From assembly GCF_000737325.1 (NCBI RefSeq), contig NZ_CP011125.1, positions 5,270,001 to 5,334,000 of the forward strand: DNA of 64,000 nt, in the 5' to 3' direction. The DNA is from Sandaracinus amylolyticus. GTDB lineage: Bacteria; Myxococcota_A; Polyangia; Polyangiales; Sandaracinaceae. Positions within the stretch are counted from its first letter, which is position 1, and the number at the start of each line of letters is the position of its first letter. The translations under genes were made by a program, and so were the position numbers. The notes beneath the pieces are model-generated. The model ran no database searches. It was not told the DNA's origin and saw only the letters and a program-made list of their open reading frames with translations. Shown here piece by piece: positions 46,150 to 54,412 of the stretch.

Positions 46150-47136
46150 CTAGCTCGCGAGCAGCTGCTCCGCCGTGACGCCTGCGGGCTCGCCGCGCTC
46201 CATCCGCCGGATCGCCTCGACGACGCGACGGTTCACCGGCGTGGGCACGCCGACCTTCTCGCCGAGCTCGACGATCGCGCCCTGCAGGTACGCGATCTCC
46301 GTCTTCCGACCGCGCGCGAGATCGTCCGCCATCGAGCTGCGCGCCGCGGCGTCGATCTTCACGACGCGGCCCGCGAGCGCGCGGAAGATCACGTCGGGCA
46401 CCAGCAGCATCCGCGACGCGAAGCGCGGGTCCATCGTGCCGCCCAGGCGCACCGGCGAGATGCCCGCCTCGCGCAGCGCATCGAGCCCCTCGCGCTGACA
46501 CGCCGAGACCACGCGACGCCATCCGCGCTGCGCGAGCTCATCCGCGAGCGACACGCCGCTGATCGCGTTCACCGCGTTGTTCAGGTTGAAGAGCAGCTTG
46601 CTCCAGAGCACCGGCTCGATCGGGTCGGCGCCCTTCGCAGGGATCCCCGCGCGATCGAGCGCCGCGAGCACGCGCAGCACGATCGCGTCCTCGCCGCGCT
46701 GCTCGATCACCACCGGTCCGCTCGTCGAGCGACGCAGCGTGCGCTCGTCGCGCCAGACCGCGTTCCACGAGACGATGCCCGCACGCGCGCGCGGCGCACC
46801 GAGCACCTGCCGGAGGATGCGCGGCGCCTCGACGCCGTTCTGCAGGCCGATCGCGATCGAGGCGTGCCGGAGGATCGACGCGGCGGCCTCCTCGAGGTCC
46901 GCCACCTTCGTCGTGATCAGCACGACCTCGCAGTCGCGCAGGGCGCCGGGATCGCTCGCGCAGCGCGGGAGCGCCTCACGGCGCGACCCGTCGAGATCCT
47001 CGAGGACGAGACCGTCCTTCGCGATGCAGTCGAGCACGCGCGGGCGCCCGACGAGCACCACGTCGTGGCCCGCCGCCGACAGCCGCCCGCCCAGGTACGA
47101 GCCGATCGTGCCGGCGCCGAGGATGCCGATCCGCAT
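46150..47136 (-). CDS. panE: 2-dehydropantoate 2-reductase family protein
   Basis: A 328-residue PanE/ApbA-like NADPH-dependent reductase. The Rossmann motif RIGILGAGTIGSYLGGRLSAAG opens the protein, SIAIGLQNGVEAP marks the nicotinamide side, and PVLWSKLLFNLNNAVNAISG holds the catalytic Lys and Asn. The C-terminal helical domain has HYSSMADDL-type features (AARSSMADDLARGRKTEIAYLQGAIV, with the substrate-binding Ser and Glu). PanE makes pantoate for coenzyme A. The family is broad, so pantothenate synthesis is likely but not certain. It starts 12 bp after infC ends and is read with it, an unusual partner for IF3. Confidence 0.87.
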   Translation of the reverse strand: MRIGILGAGTIGSYLGGRLSAAGHDVVLVGRPRVLDCIAKDGLVLEDLDGSRREALPRCASDPGALRDCEVVLITTKVADLEEAAASILRHASIAIGLQNGVEAPRILRQVLGAPRARAGIVSWNAVWRDERTLRRSTSGPVVIEQRGEDAIVLRVLAALDRAGIPAKGADPIEPVLWSKLLFNLNNAVNAISGVSLADELAQRGWRRVVSACQREGLDALREAGISPVRLGGTMDPRFASRMLLVPDVIFRALAGRVVKIDAAARSSMADDLARGRKTEIAYLQGAIVELGEKVGVPTPVNRRVVEAIRRMERGEPAGVTAEQLLAS

Positions 47137-47148
47137 CCTCGTCCCCCG

Positions 47149-47862
47149 TCACTCGTCGTCGTCGTCGTCTTCGTCGTCCTCGTCGTCGTCATCCTCGTCA
47201 TCGAGGTCTTCGTCGACGGGGGCGCCCTTGCTCTGGCCGTTCGCGACCTTCGCCGGCGGGCGCTCGGCGGCCTTCTTCGCAGCCTGCGCGGCCTGGGCCG
47301 CGACGCGCGCGCGGATCTCGGGCTTCGGCGCGATCAGGATCGTCATCGTCTTGCCCTCCATGCGCGGGGGCTGCTCGATGACGCCGATGTCGCGCGTCTT
47401 CTCGATGATCTCGATGAGCTGACGCTCGGCCGTCTCGGGGTGCGTGATCTCGCGACCGCGGAAGCGGCACGTGACCTTCACCTTGTTTCCTTCTTCCAGG
47501 AAGCGGCGGACGTGACGGGTCTTCACGTCCATGTCGTGATCATCCGTCTTCGGGCGGAGCTTCACTTCCTTGAGCTCCACCTGGATCTGCCGCTTCTTGG
47601 CCTCGTTCTCCTTCTTCTTCTCCTCGTACTTGAACTTGCCGAAGTCCATGATCTTGCAGACCGGCGGCATGCCCTTCGGGTTGACCTCGACGAGGTCGAG
47701 CTCCTTCTCCTTCGCGAGACGGAGCGCCTCGTGAGTCGGAAGGACACCGAGCATCTCGCCCTCGGCGCCGATGACACGGACTTCGGGGACGCGAATGCGG
47801 TGATTCGTACGAGGGCCGGAGAAGGCGGCGCGCTGGGCGCGCGGGTCGAAGCGGGGTCGGAT
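47149..47862 (-). CDS. infC: Translation initiation factor IF-3 with ATC start and acidic tail
   Basis: IF-3 binds the 30S subunit, keeps 50S away and checks the start codon. The first ATG in frame (47754) would cut off the family N-terminus. Reading upstream gives RIRVPEVRVIGAEGEMLG, joined to TNHRIRV, and ends at a TGA just above the ATC at 47862; an AGGAGG lies 8 bases before that ATC. So the start is ATC, as reported for the M. xanthus infC homologue dsg and parallel to ATT in E. coli. The 237-residue protein has the N-domain (LDLVEVNPKGMPPVCKIMDF), the linker and the C-domain (RFRGREITHPE, PRMEGKTMTILIAPKP). About 55 extra residues follow: an Ala/Lys helix, then a run of Asp and Glu. An extended C-terminus is also known for M. 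xanthus Dsg, though its acidity here is striking. Confidence 0.95.
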   Translation of the reverse strand: MRPRFDPRAQRAAFSGPRTNHRIRVPEVRVIGAEGEMLGVLPTHEALRLAKEKELDLVEVNPKGMPPVCKIMDFGKFKYEEKKKENEAKKRQIQVELKEVKLRPKTDDHDMDVKTRHVRRFLEEGNKVKVTCRFRGREITHPETAERQLIEIIEKTRDIGVIEQPPRMEGKTMTILIAPKPEIRARVAAQAAQAAKKAAERPPAKVANGQSKGAPVDEDLDDEDDDDEDDEDDDDDE

Positions 47863-47870
47863 GACTCAAT

Positions 47871-47876
47871 CCTCCT
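47871..47876 (-). promoter_or_regulatory. Ribosome binding site that fixes the ATC start of infC
   Basis: AGGAGG on the minus strand, 8 bases before ATC at 47862-47860. No ATG, GTG or TTG in the infC frame lies between it and the ATC, and a TGA in frame closes the upstream side. Confidence 0.85.
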
Positions 47877-47983
47877 GTGGGAAGGGCCCCTGCCCTTCCA
47901 TGAACGAACGGCGATGATGGAGCGTGCGAGGGCTCATCACAAGCCCCCGCGCCACAGTCCAGAAAGGCTGCGCGAGTGCTGCG

Positions 47984-49972
47984 TCACTCCCCGGCCGGCG
48001 AGGGGCGGAGCGAGGGGGGACGCGACTCGTGTCGAAGGCGCGCGATCACCTGATCGAGCGCCACGAAGCCGAGGTCCTTGTCCTCGTCGCGCGAGCGGAT
48101 CGCGAGGCCGCGACCTTCGACTTCCTTCTCGCCGATCACGCCGAGGAACGGGATGCGCATCAGGCGCGCGTTGCGGATCTTCGCGCCGAGCTTGTCGCTC
48201 GAGAGATCGATCTTCACGCGGAAGCCCTCGCGCGTGAGGAGCTGCTGCACCTCGCGCGCGTACGGCTCGAACTTCTCGCTCACCGTGAGCAGCGCGATCT
48301 GCTCGGGCGCGAGCCACGTCGGGAACGCGCCCGAGACGTGCTCGATCAGCACGCCCATGAAGCGCTCGATCGAGCCGAGGATCGCGCGGTGCAGCATCAC
48401 GGGACGGTGCTGCGTGTTGTCCTCGCCGACGTAGGTGAGGTCGAAGCGCTCGGGCAGGTTGAAGTCGACCTGCATGGTCCCGAGCTGCCAGCTGCGTCCG
48501 ATCGCGTCCTTCAAGTGGAACTCGATCTTGGGGCCGTAGAACGCGCCTTCACCCTCGGCGATCGAGTAGTCCAGCTTCTTCGCCTGCACGCCGGCGATCA
48601 GCGCCTTCTCCGCGCGATCCCAGACCTCGTCCGAGCCGAGGCGCTCGTCGGGGCGCGTCGCGATCACCACGCGCACCTCGGCGAAGCCGAAGTCCTGGTA
48701 GACCGCGTACACGAGATCGATGAACGACTCGATCTCGCCCTGCGCCTGATCGAGCGTGCAGAAGATGTGGGCGTCGTCCTGGCAGAACGTGCGGACGCGC
48801 GTGAGGCCCTGGGTGACGCCGCTGCGCTCGAAGCGATGCAGTCGACCGAAGTCCGCGACGCGCATCGGCAGCTCGCGGTAGCTGCGGCGCTGCATGCCGT
48901 AGAGGAGGCAGTGCCCGGGGCAGTTCATCGGCTTGATGCCGAAGCGGATCTTCTCCTCGAGCGCCTTCTCGATGTCCTTCGCGTTGCCGAGCGCTTCCTT
49001 GCCGAGGTGCTCGATCACGTCCTCGATGTTCTCGCGCGTCGCGGCGAGGAACATGTTCTCCGAGTACGCGGGCAGATGGCCCGACGTGAGGAAGAGCTCG
49101 CGATCGAAGATCTGCGGCGTGACGACCTCGTCGTAGCCGAAGCGCACGTAGAGGTCGCGCACGTAGTCGACGAGCTTCGCGTAGATCGATGCGCCGCGCG
49201 GCAGGAAGAACGGCGACGCGGGCGCCCACGGGTGGAAGCCGACGAGCTCGAGCTCCTTGCCGAGCTTGCGGTGATCGCGCTTCTTCGCTTCCTCGAGCTG
49301 CTTGAGGTAGGCGCGCAGCGCCTTCTCGTTCGCGAAGGCGGTGCCGTAGATGCGCTGGAGCATCGGGTTCCGCTCGTCGCCGCGCCAGTACGCGCCCGCG
49401 ACCGTCGTGAGCTGGAACGCCTTGAGGTACTTCGTGCTCGGGACGTGCGGGCCCTCGCAGAGATCGACCCAGTCGCCGTGGCGGTAGATCGAGATCTGCT
49501 CGCCCATCGCGGCGAGGCGCTCGAGGTGCTCGAGCTTGTACGTCTCGCCGAGGCGCGTGAGGATGTCGCGCGCCTGATCGACCGTGACCTCTTCGCGCTC
49601 GAACGGACGATCCTCGGCGATGATCTCCGCCATCTTCGTCTCGATGGCGCGGAGATCCTCCTCGGTGAACGAGCCGCCGGGGCGATCGTAGTCGTAGTAG
49701 AAGCCGTTCTCCGTCGCGGGACCGAACGCGACCTTGGTGCCCGGGAAGAGCCGCTGCACCGCGTCGGCCATCACGTGCGACGACGAGTGGCGGATGACCC
49801 AGAGCGCGTCGGGGTGATCGAGCGCGATCGGCTTGATCGGCGTGCCCTCGGGCAGCGGCGTGTGGAGGTCGACGATCTTCTCGCGGCCGTCGATCGTCGC
49901 GCGCGCCGCGATCACGTCGGGGCGCATCGCGTTCTGCGCCTCGAGCACGGCGCGAGCAGTCGTCGTTCCCAT
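47984..49972 (-). CDS. thrS: Threonyl-tRNA synthetase
   Basis: A 662-residue class II synthetase. The editing domain has the zinc-type HSSSHVMADAV with GPATENGFYYDYD and CEGPHVPSTKYLKAF. The catalytic core has the motif IKPMNCPGHCLL (zinc-binding Cys), motif 2 GRLHRFERSGVTQGLTRVR, FCQDDAHIFC and motif 3 HRAILGSIERF, and the C-terminal anticodon domain starts near WLAPEQIALL. The N-terminal TGS domain is reduced: only its second half (DVIAARATIDG...) is recognisable. ATG 49972 is used because AGGAG is 8 bases upstream; ATG 49981 is only 2 bases from it. It is the first protein gene of the conserved thrS-infC block. Confidence 0.95.
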   Translation of the reverse strand: MGTTTARAVLEAQNAMRPDVIAARATIDGREKIVDLHTPLPEGTPIKPIALDHPDALWVIRHSSSHVMADAVQRLFPGTKVAFGPATENGFYYDYDRPGGSFTEEDLRAIETKMAEIIAEDRPFEREEVTVDQARDILTRLGETYKLEHLERLAAMGEQISIYRHGDWVDLCEGPHVPSTKYLKAFQLTTVAGAYWRGDERNPMLQRIYGTAFANEKALRAYLKQLEEAKKRDHRKLGKELELVGFHPWAPASPFFLPRGASIYAKLVDYVRDLYVRFGYDEVVTPQIFDRELFLTSGHLPAYSENMFLAATRENIEDVIEHLGKEALGNAKDIEKALEEKIRFGIKPMNCPGHCLLYGMQRRSYRELPMRVADFGRLHRFERSGVTQGLTRVRTFCQDDAHIFCTLDQAQGEIESFIDLVYAVYQDFGFAEVRVVIATRPDERLGSDEVWDRAEKALIAGVQAKKLDYSIAEGEGAFYGPKIEFHLKDAIGRSWQLGTMQVDFNLPERFDLTYVGEDNTQHRPVMLHRAILGSIERFMGVLIEHVSGAFPTWLAPEQIALLTVSEKFEPYAREVQQLLTREGFRVKIDLSSDKLGAKIRNARLMRIPFLGVIGEKEVEGRGLAIRSRDEDKDLGFVALDQVIARLRHESRPPSLRPSPAGE

Positions 49973-50142
49973 CGTCGTCATCTCTCCTGCCTGCGGGTTC
50001 GCAGCAGCGCGAGATGAGCGAGTGAGAGCCTCGCTGCGGGTCTCGTCGCGCTGCGACTCGAGAGGTCGCTATCGCTTGCCGAGACTCAACCGAAAACCGC
50101 GCGAGCGACGGGCATCGGAGATGCCCTTGGAGCTCGCTGCAT

Positions 50143-50214
<72 letters not shown>

Positions 50215-50347
50215 GAGGTGCTGCGTTGTCAGCCCCGTCGAAAGGGAGGCGTTTGGTAGCGCCGTGCCCTGGCGGTGTCAAGCACGTGTGAGGTGATTGT
50301 GCGTGCTGCGTCGGACGGCGGCGCGCGGTGATAGCATCGCCGCCGTC

Positions 50348-51826
50348 ATGAAGTCGTCGTCGCTTCGCTCGTGCTTGGTCCTCGCGCTCTCGATTCCATC
50401 GCTGCTGACGATCGGATGCTCCGAAGGAGGCGGCGGACGCATGCGCGATCCCGACGGCGGCACCGTGCAGCCGACGTTCGACGGCGGACCGCTCGAGCCC
50501 GAGTGCGGCGACGGCTTCGACGAGTGCCCGACCGGGTTCTTGTGCGCGGCGGTCGGCGGGATCCCGCGGTGCGTGCCCGATCCGGATCGCCCGCCGCCGG
50601 GTGACGGAACCGACTGTCGTCCGTGCGACGCGCCCGGCGAGTGCCGCATGGGCGTGTGCGTGCAGCCGTCGGACTCCGGCGCGTTCTGCGAGTTCGATCC
50701 CGAGTGCGGTGAGGACGAGCTCTGCATCGCCGGACGATGCACGCACGATCCGCGCATCCCGATCCCGTGCGACGCGTCGATGATGTGCCCGCCTCCGCTG
50801 ACGTGCGGCGAGGACGGCGTGTGCCACTGCGCGTTCACGACCGACTGCCCGATCGGCCTCGAGTGCACCGATGGTCTCTGCGTGCCGGGGCCAGGTGGCG
50901 GCGCGTGCTTCGCCGACGACATGTGCCCGCCCGAGGATCTCTGCGAGGCCGGTCGATGCAGGCCGCGAACGGTCTGCGACATCACGAACCCGGATCTCGC
51001 GGGCACGTGGACGATGACGTCGACGCTCCACGTGGGCGAGGCGGTGCCGGCGTGGATCGCGGACGTCGAGGACATCTTCCGGTTCCTCGGGACCGACGGC
51101 ACGTGCATCGACTGGGACGGGCTGCCCGACTGGGTCGACATGGAGATCTGCCGCCTCGCGCAGCCGTTCATCGCGGAGTACCTGCCGCCGTGGTCGCGCG
51201 ACGTGTTCCGCGCGGTCGCGGACCTGAACGTCGTGCTCGACACGTGGGTGATCGACGAGACGATGACGCTGCGCGCGGGCGCGGTGGCGGACAGCTATCG
51301 CGGCACGCACACGTGGGATCGCGTCACGTTCATGTACCGCGCGACGCCGATCGTCGGTGACCCGCTGATGGTGCGCGACTGGCGGTTCAGCCCGAGCGAG
51401 TTCAACGCGAGCGCGGTCTGCGGCGAGTTCAACATCGAGCGCCACACGATCAACGTGAGCATCGGATCGATCGTGGCGTGGCTGCTCGACGCGCTGGTGT
51501 ACGAGGGCAGCGGTCGTCGCTGGACGACGCTGCGCGAGGCGCTCACCGAGGTCGCGGGCGGGTTCTGCGACGGGCTCGCGCAGGCGGCGGAAGACGCGGT
51601 CGACTATCCGAACGTCGGCACGACGGTGGACAACGTGTGCACCGGGATCGTGTCGGCGGGCGTCGACGCGGCGATCGATGCGGTGGTGAACGCGCGGATC
51701 GGCGCGGATGCGATCACGCTGCGCGGGAACGCGACGATCTCGGGGCCGAACACGTTGAGCCCGGGGCGCTGGGACGGAACGCTCGTGGGGCGCGGGTTCT
51801 CGGGGACGTTCGACGCTCGTCGGTGA
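50348..51826 (+). CDS. Cys-rich lipoprotein, unknown function
   Basis: A 492-residue lipoprotein. ATG 50348 leads a signal with lipobox LLTIGC (Cys about 24). Residues about 50-215 form a Cys-rich region made of short CxxxxxC modules (CGDGFDECPTGFLC, CRPCDAPGECRMGVC, CGEDELCIAGRC, CPIGLECTDGLC), resembling the EB/Dickkopf-like cysteine modules common in myxobacterial surface proteins. The C-terminal 270 residues are a separate domain (LAGTWTMTSTLHVGEAV...MTLRAGAVADSYRGTHTWDRVTFMYR) with few Cys and a strand-rich lipocalin-like feel. Export and surface display are likely; its role is unknown. A gene-free stretch of 550 bp follows. Confidence 0.8.
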   Translation: MKSSSLRSCLVLALSIPSLLTIGCSEGGGGRMRDPDGGTVQPTFDGGPLEPECGDGFDECPTGFLCAAVGGIPRCVPDPDRPPPGDGTDCRPCDAPGECRMGVCVQPSDSGAFCEFDPECGEDELCIAGRCTHDPRIPIPCDASMMCPPPLTCGEDGVCHCAFTTDCPIGLECTDGLCVPGPGGGACFADDMCPPEDLCEAGRCRPRTVCDITNPDLAGTWTMTSTLHVGEAVPAWIADVEDIFRFLGTDGTCIDWDGLPDWVDMEICRLAQPFIAEYLPPWSRDVFRAVADLNVVLDTWVIDETMTLRAGAVADSYRGTHTWDRVTFMYRATPIVGDPLMVRDWRFSPSEFNASAVCGEFNIERHTINVSIGSIVAWLLDALVYEGSGRRWTTLREALTEVAGGFCDGLAQAAEDAVDYPNVGTTVDNVCTGIVSAGVDAAIDAVVNARIGADAITLRGNATISGPNTLSPGRWDGTLVGRGFSGTFDARR

Positions 51827-52376
51827 GCTGGGCGATCGCCGCGCGGGGTGAGGCTTCGATGAGAGGCGCGGGGAGGAAGCCCGTGCTCGGACAGTCCTCG
51901 CGATCCGACCGATAGCGCTCGTGACGGTCGATGGCCGGGGCTCTCGTGAGCGCGGGGCGCCTTCGGCGCTTCGCGCTCACGCGCAGTCGGGGGCCACGCG
52001 GAGACTGGATGGCGCTGCGGAACTGCGCGCGGGCCCCCTCCCCGCGCCCGCGAGTCGACCGTCGGTGGGTCGCACGCCCGCGCTGAGATGTGGTCTTCCT
52101 CCGACTCCTGCTCTCGTCAGAATCTCTCGATGCGCTGAGTCGACGAACGGCAGGCCTCATTCGCGCGCGGCGACGTGGTCTTCCTTCCACTCCTGCTCTC
52201 CTCAGAAATCTCCCTGATTGAGCGGAGTCGACGAACGGCACGCGTCATTCGCGCGCTCCGACGTGGTCTTCCTTCCACTCCTGCTCTCCTCAGAAATCTC
52301 CCTGATTGAGCTGAGTCGACGAACGGCACGCATCAGTCGCGCGCTCCGACGTGGTCTTCCTTCGATTCCTGCTCTC
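51827..52376. other. Gene-free stretch between the Cys-rich lipoprotein and the epimerase
   Basis: About 550 bp. The first 260 bp have no distinct signal. The rest is an 88-bp tandem repeat described separately. Short minus-strand frames inside the repeat begin MPFVDSAQSGRFLRR, but the repeat length is not a multiple of three, so the frame changes from copy to copy and translation is unlikely. Confidence 0.65.
52087..52375. repeat. Tandem repeat with 88-bp period, three copies and a fragment
   Basis: Copies begin with GAYGTGGTCTTCC at 52087, 52172, 52260 and 52348. The steps are 85, 88 and 88 bp; the second and third copies are nearly identical and the first is diverged. Each contains CTGCTCTCCTCAGAAATCTC and GAGTCGACGAACGGCACGC. 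The array stops at the 3' end of the epimerase gene, so the repeats are probably transcribed at the end of its mRNA, but on the strand opposite to the neighbouring lipoprotein. Confidence 0.85.
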
Positions 52377-53390
52377 CTAAGAGGCCGGCACGCTCGCCGT
52401 CGTCGTCGTGGAGCGCGCCTTCCTGCGCTCCGCGCGGAGCTCTTCGAGGCCGTCCTGGTACGTCACGATCGGCGCGTAGCCGAGCTCGTCGCGGGCCTTC
52501 TTCGTGCTCACCGTGACCGTGCTCGACATCATGTCGATCGCGAACCTCGTCATCGGGGGCGTGCTGCGCAGGCCGAGCGTGCGCCACACCGACTCGACGA
52601 CGCGCGCGAGCGGACGCGCGAGCGACGACGGCACGTTGCGCGTGCCCAGCTCCACACCCGCGGCGGCATCGGCGAGCTGCGAGAGGAAGTCGCGCATCGT
52701 GTGCGTCTCGGCGTCGGCCACGAAGTACGCGTTCCCTGGACGACCTCTCGTGAGCGCGAGCTCCAGCGCGTGCGCGATGTTGTGGACGTGCGTGGCCGAC
52801 GTCCGCACGCGGCCTCCGTCGAGCCACGCGAACCGACCGGTCTCCGCCATGCGCAGCACCGCCGGCAGCACCGTCGTGTCGCGCGTGCCCCACACGAGGC
52901 GCGGGCGGATCGAGAGCGTCTCGAACCCGGGCGCGCTCGCCGCGAGCACGCGGCGCTCGGCCTCGGCCTTCGTGACGCCGTAGAGGTACGGGCTCGACGT
53001 CGGGTACGGCGCGCGCTCGTCGACGTCGACGAGATCGCGCCCCGCGAAGATCGCCGCCTCGGTGCCGACGTGCACGAAGCGGCGCACGCCGGCGCGGCGA
53101 GCAGCCTCGAGCACGCGCGTCGTGCCGTCGACGTTCGCGCGCTCGAACTCGTCCTTCGTGCCCCACTCCTCCGCGCGCGCGGCCGCGTGGATCACCGCGT
53201 CGCACTCCGCGAGGTGCTCGGGGCGCACGTCGTCGAGATCACAGCGCACCGGCGTCGCGCCATAGCGACGAGCCAGCTCCGCGCTGCGATCCGAACGCGC
53301 CATCGCGCGCACGTCGTGGCCCTTCCGCACGAGGTGCTCGACCAGGTGACCGCCGACGAACCCCGAAGCTCCGGTGACGAAGACGCGCAT
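52377..53390 (-). CDS. NAD-dependent epimerase/dehydratase (extended SDR)
   Basis: A 337-residue extended short-chain dehydrogenase/reductase. The Rossmann motif VFVTGASGFVGGHLVEHL opens it, with CDLDDVRP and DAVIHAAA following. The catalytic Tyr and Lys are in SPYLYGVTKAEAERR (YxxxK), and the substrate pocket has LSIRPRLVWGTRD. Its relatives include sterol/nucleoside-sugar and cholesterol-dehydrogenase-like proteins, so the substrate cannot be set. The start is ATG 53390, the first residues of the Rossmann strand. It is divergent from a LysR regulator, a usual regulator-target pair. Confidence 0.88.
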   Translation of the reverse strand: MRVFVTGASGFVGGHLVEHLVRKGHDVRAMARSDRSAELARRYGATPVRCDLDDVRPEHLAECDAVIHAAARAEEWGTKDEFERANVDGTTRVLEAARRAGVRRFVHVGTEAAIFAGRDLVDVDERAPYPTSSPYLYGVTKAEAERRVLAASAPGFETLSIRPRLVWGTRDTTVLPAVLRMAETGRFAWLDGGRVRTSATHVHNIAHALELALTRGRPGNAYFVADAETHTMRDFLSQLADAAAGVELGTRNVPSSLARPLARVVESVWRTLGLRSTPPMTRFAIDMMSSTVTVSTKKARDELGYAPIVTYQDGLEELRAERRKARSTTTTASVPAS

Positions 53391-53482
53391 CGCCCGATCA
53401 TGCCGGACGCCGACCATGCGTCCCATCGATGGCTCGCAGACATCCATGCACGACGTCGATGGATGCGCGAAGCTCGTTCGCG
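53391..53482. promoter_or_regulatory. Divergent promoter region, epimerase and LysR regulator
   Basis: The 92 bp must hold both promoters and, by LysR custom, the regulator's T-N11-A type operator. CGATGGATG-like direct elements (CCATCGATGG and CATCCATG) are visible but I cannot assign the operator. Confidence 0.4.
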
Positions 53483-54412
53483 ATGCTCACCGCCGCGCCG
53501 GAGCTCGCCGGGATCGATCTGAACCTGCTCGTCGTGCTCGACGCGCTGCTCGCCGAGCGCAACGTGACGCGCGCCGCACGACGGCTGGGGCTCACCCAGC
53601 CGAGCACGAGCCACGCGCTCTCGCGGCTGCGCGAGCTGCTCGGCGATCCGCTGCTCGTGCGCGTCGGACGCGCGATGCACACGACGCCGCGCGCCGACGC
53701 GCTCGCCCCCGCGCTGGCCCGCACGCTCGCCGACGTGCGCCGTCTGCTCCAGGTCGAGCCCGCGTTCGATCCCGCGACGTCGCAGCGCGCGTTCACCGTC
53801 GCGTGCCCCGATCTGCTCGCGCCTCAGGTGCCGGCGATCGTCGCGCGCATGCAGCGCGAGGCGCCTCACTGTGGGCTCGAGCTGCGTCCTCCGATCGCCG
53901 GCGACGACACGACGGCGCTCGGCGCGGGCGGCATCGATCTCGCGCTCGCGCCCGCGCCGCGCGAGGGAACGGGGCTGGTGCAGCGCGCGCTCGGCACCGT
54001 GCGCTGGGGCGTGCTCGCGAGGCGCGGTCACCCGGCCCTGCGGCGTCGGACGATCACGCGCGAGGCGTGGCTCGCGCATCCGCACGTCGTCGTGCGCACC
54101 GGCAGCGCGTCGCCCAGCGCGGTGGGCGTCGCGATCGAGCGGCTGGGGCTCGAGCGGCGCGTGGGCCTCGTGGTGCCGGGGTTCCTGCTCGTGCCGCGCG
54201 TCGTCGCGTCCACGGACATGCTCGCGGCGGTGCCGCGCGAGCTCGTGGTCGACGTCGCGCGCGAGATGGATCTCGTCGTCGTCGATGTGCCGATCCCGAT
54301 CGGCGCGATCCCGGTCGCGGCGCTCTGGCACGAGCGCTTCCACGCGGACGCCGGGCATCGCTGGATGCGCGGCGTGATCGTCGAAGAGCTGACGCGCGCG
54401 CTGCGATCGTGA
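53483..54412 (+). CDS. LysR-family transcriptional regulator
   Basis: A 309-residue regulator. The winged helix is typical: GIDLNLLVVLDALLAERNVTRAARRLGLTQPSTSHALSRLRELLGDPLLVRVGR. A substrate-binding domain of the PBP2 kind follows from about residue 95 (AFTVACPDLLAPQVPAIVARM; IDLALAP). ATG 53483 is chosen as the start closest to the HTH; an ATG at 53459 adds eight residues. It is divergent from the epimerase gene, which is its probable target. Its stop touches that of the convergent rhomboid gene without a gap. Confidence 0.92.
   Translation: MLTAAPELAGIDLNLLVVLDALLAERNVTRAARRLGLTQPSTSHALSRLRELLGDPLLVRVGRAMHTTPRADALAPALARTLADVRRLLQVEPAFDPATSQRAFTVACPDLLAPQVPAIVARMQREAPHCGLELRPPIAGDDTTALGAGGIDLALAPAPREGTGLVQRALGTVRWGVLARRGHPALRRRTITREAWLAHPHVVVRTGSASPSAVGVAIERLGLERRVGLVVPGFLLVPRVVASTDMLAAVPRELVVDVAREMDLVVVDVPIPIGAIPVAALWHERFHADAGHRWMRGVIVEELTRALRS

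Noticed and set aside
47149-47754. infC starting at the first ATG (47754)
   Set aside because: It would remove conserved N-terminal residues (TNHRIRVPEVRV) that are encoded in frame upstream; the ATC with AGGAGG fits better.
52117-52329. Small minus-strand frames starting MPFVDSAQSG in the 88-bp repeat
   Set aside because: Repeat period is not a multiple of three, so each copy continues in a different frame; no ribosome binding site pattern.
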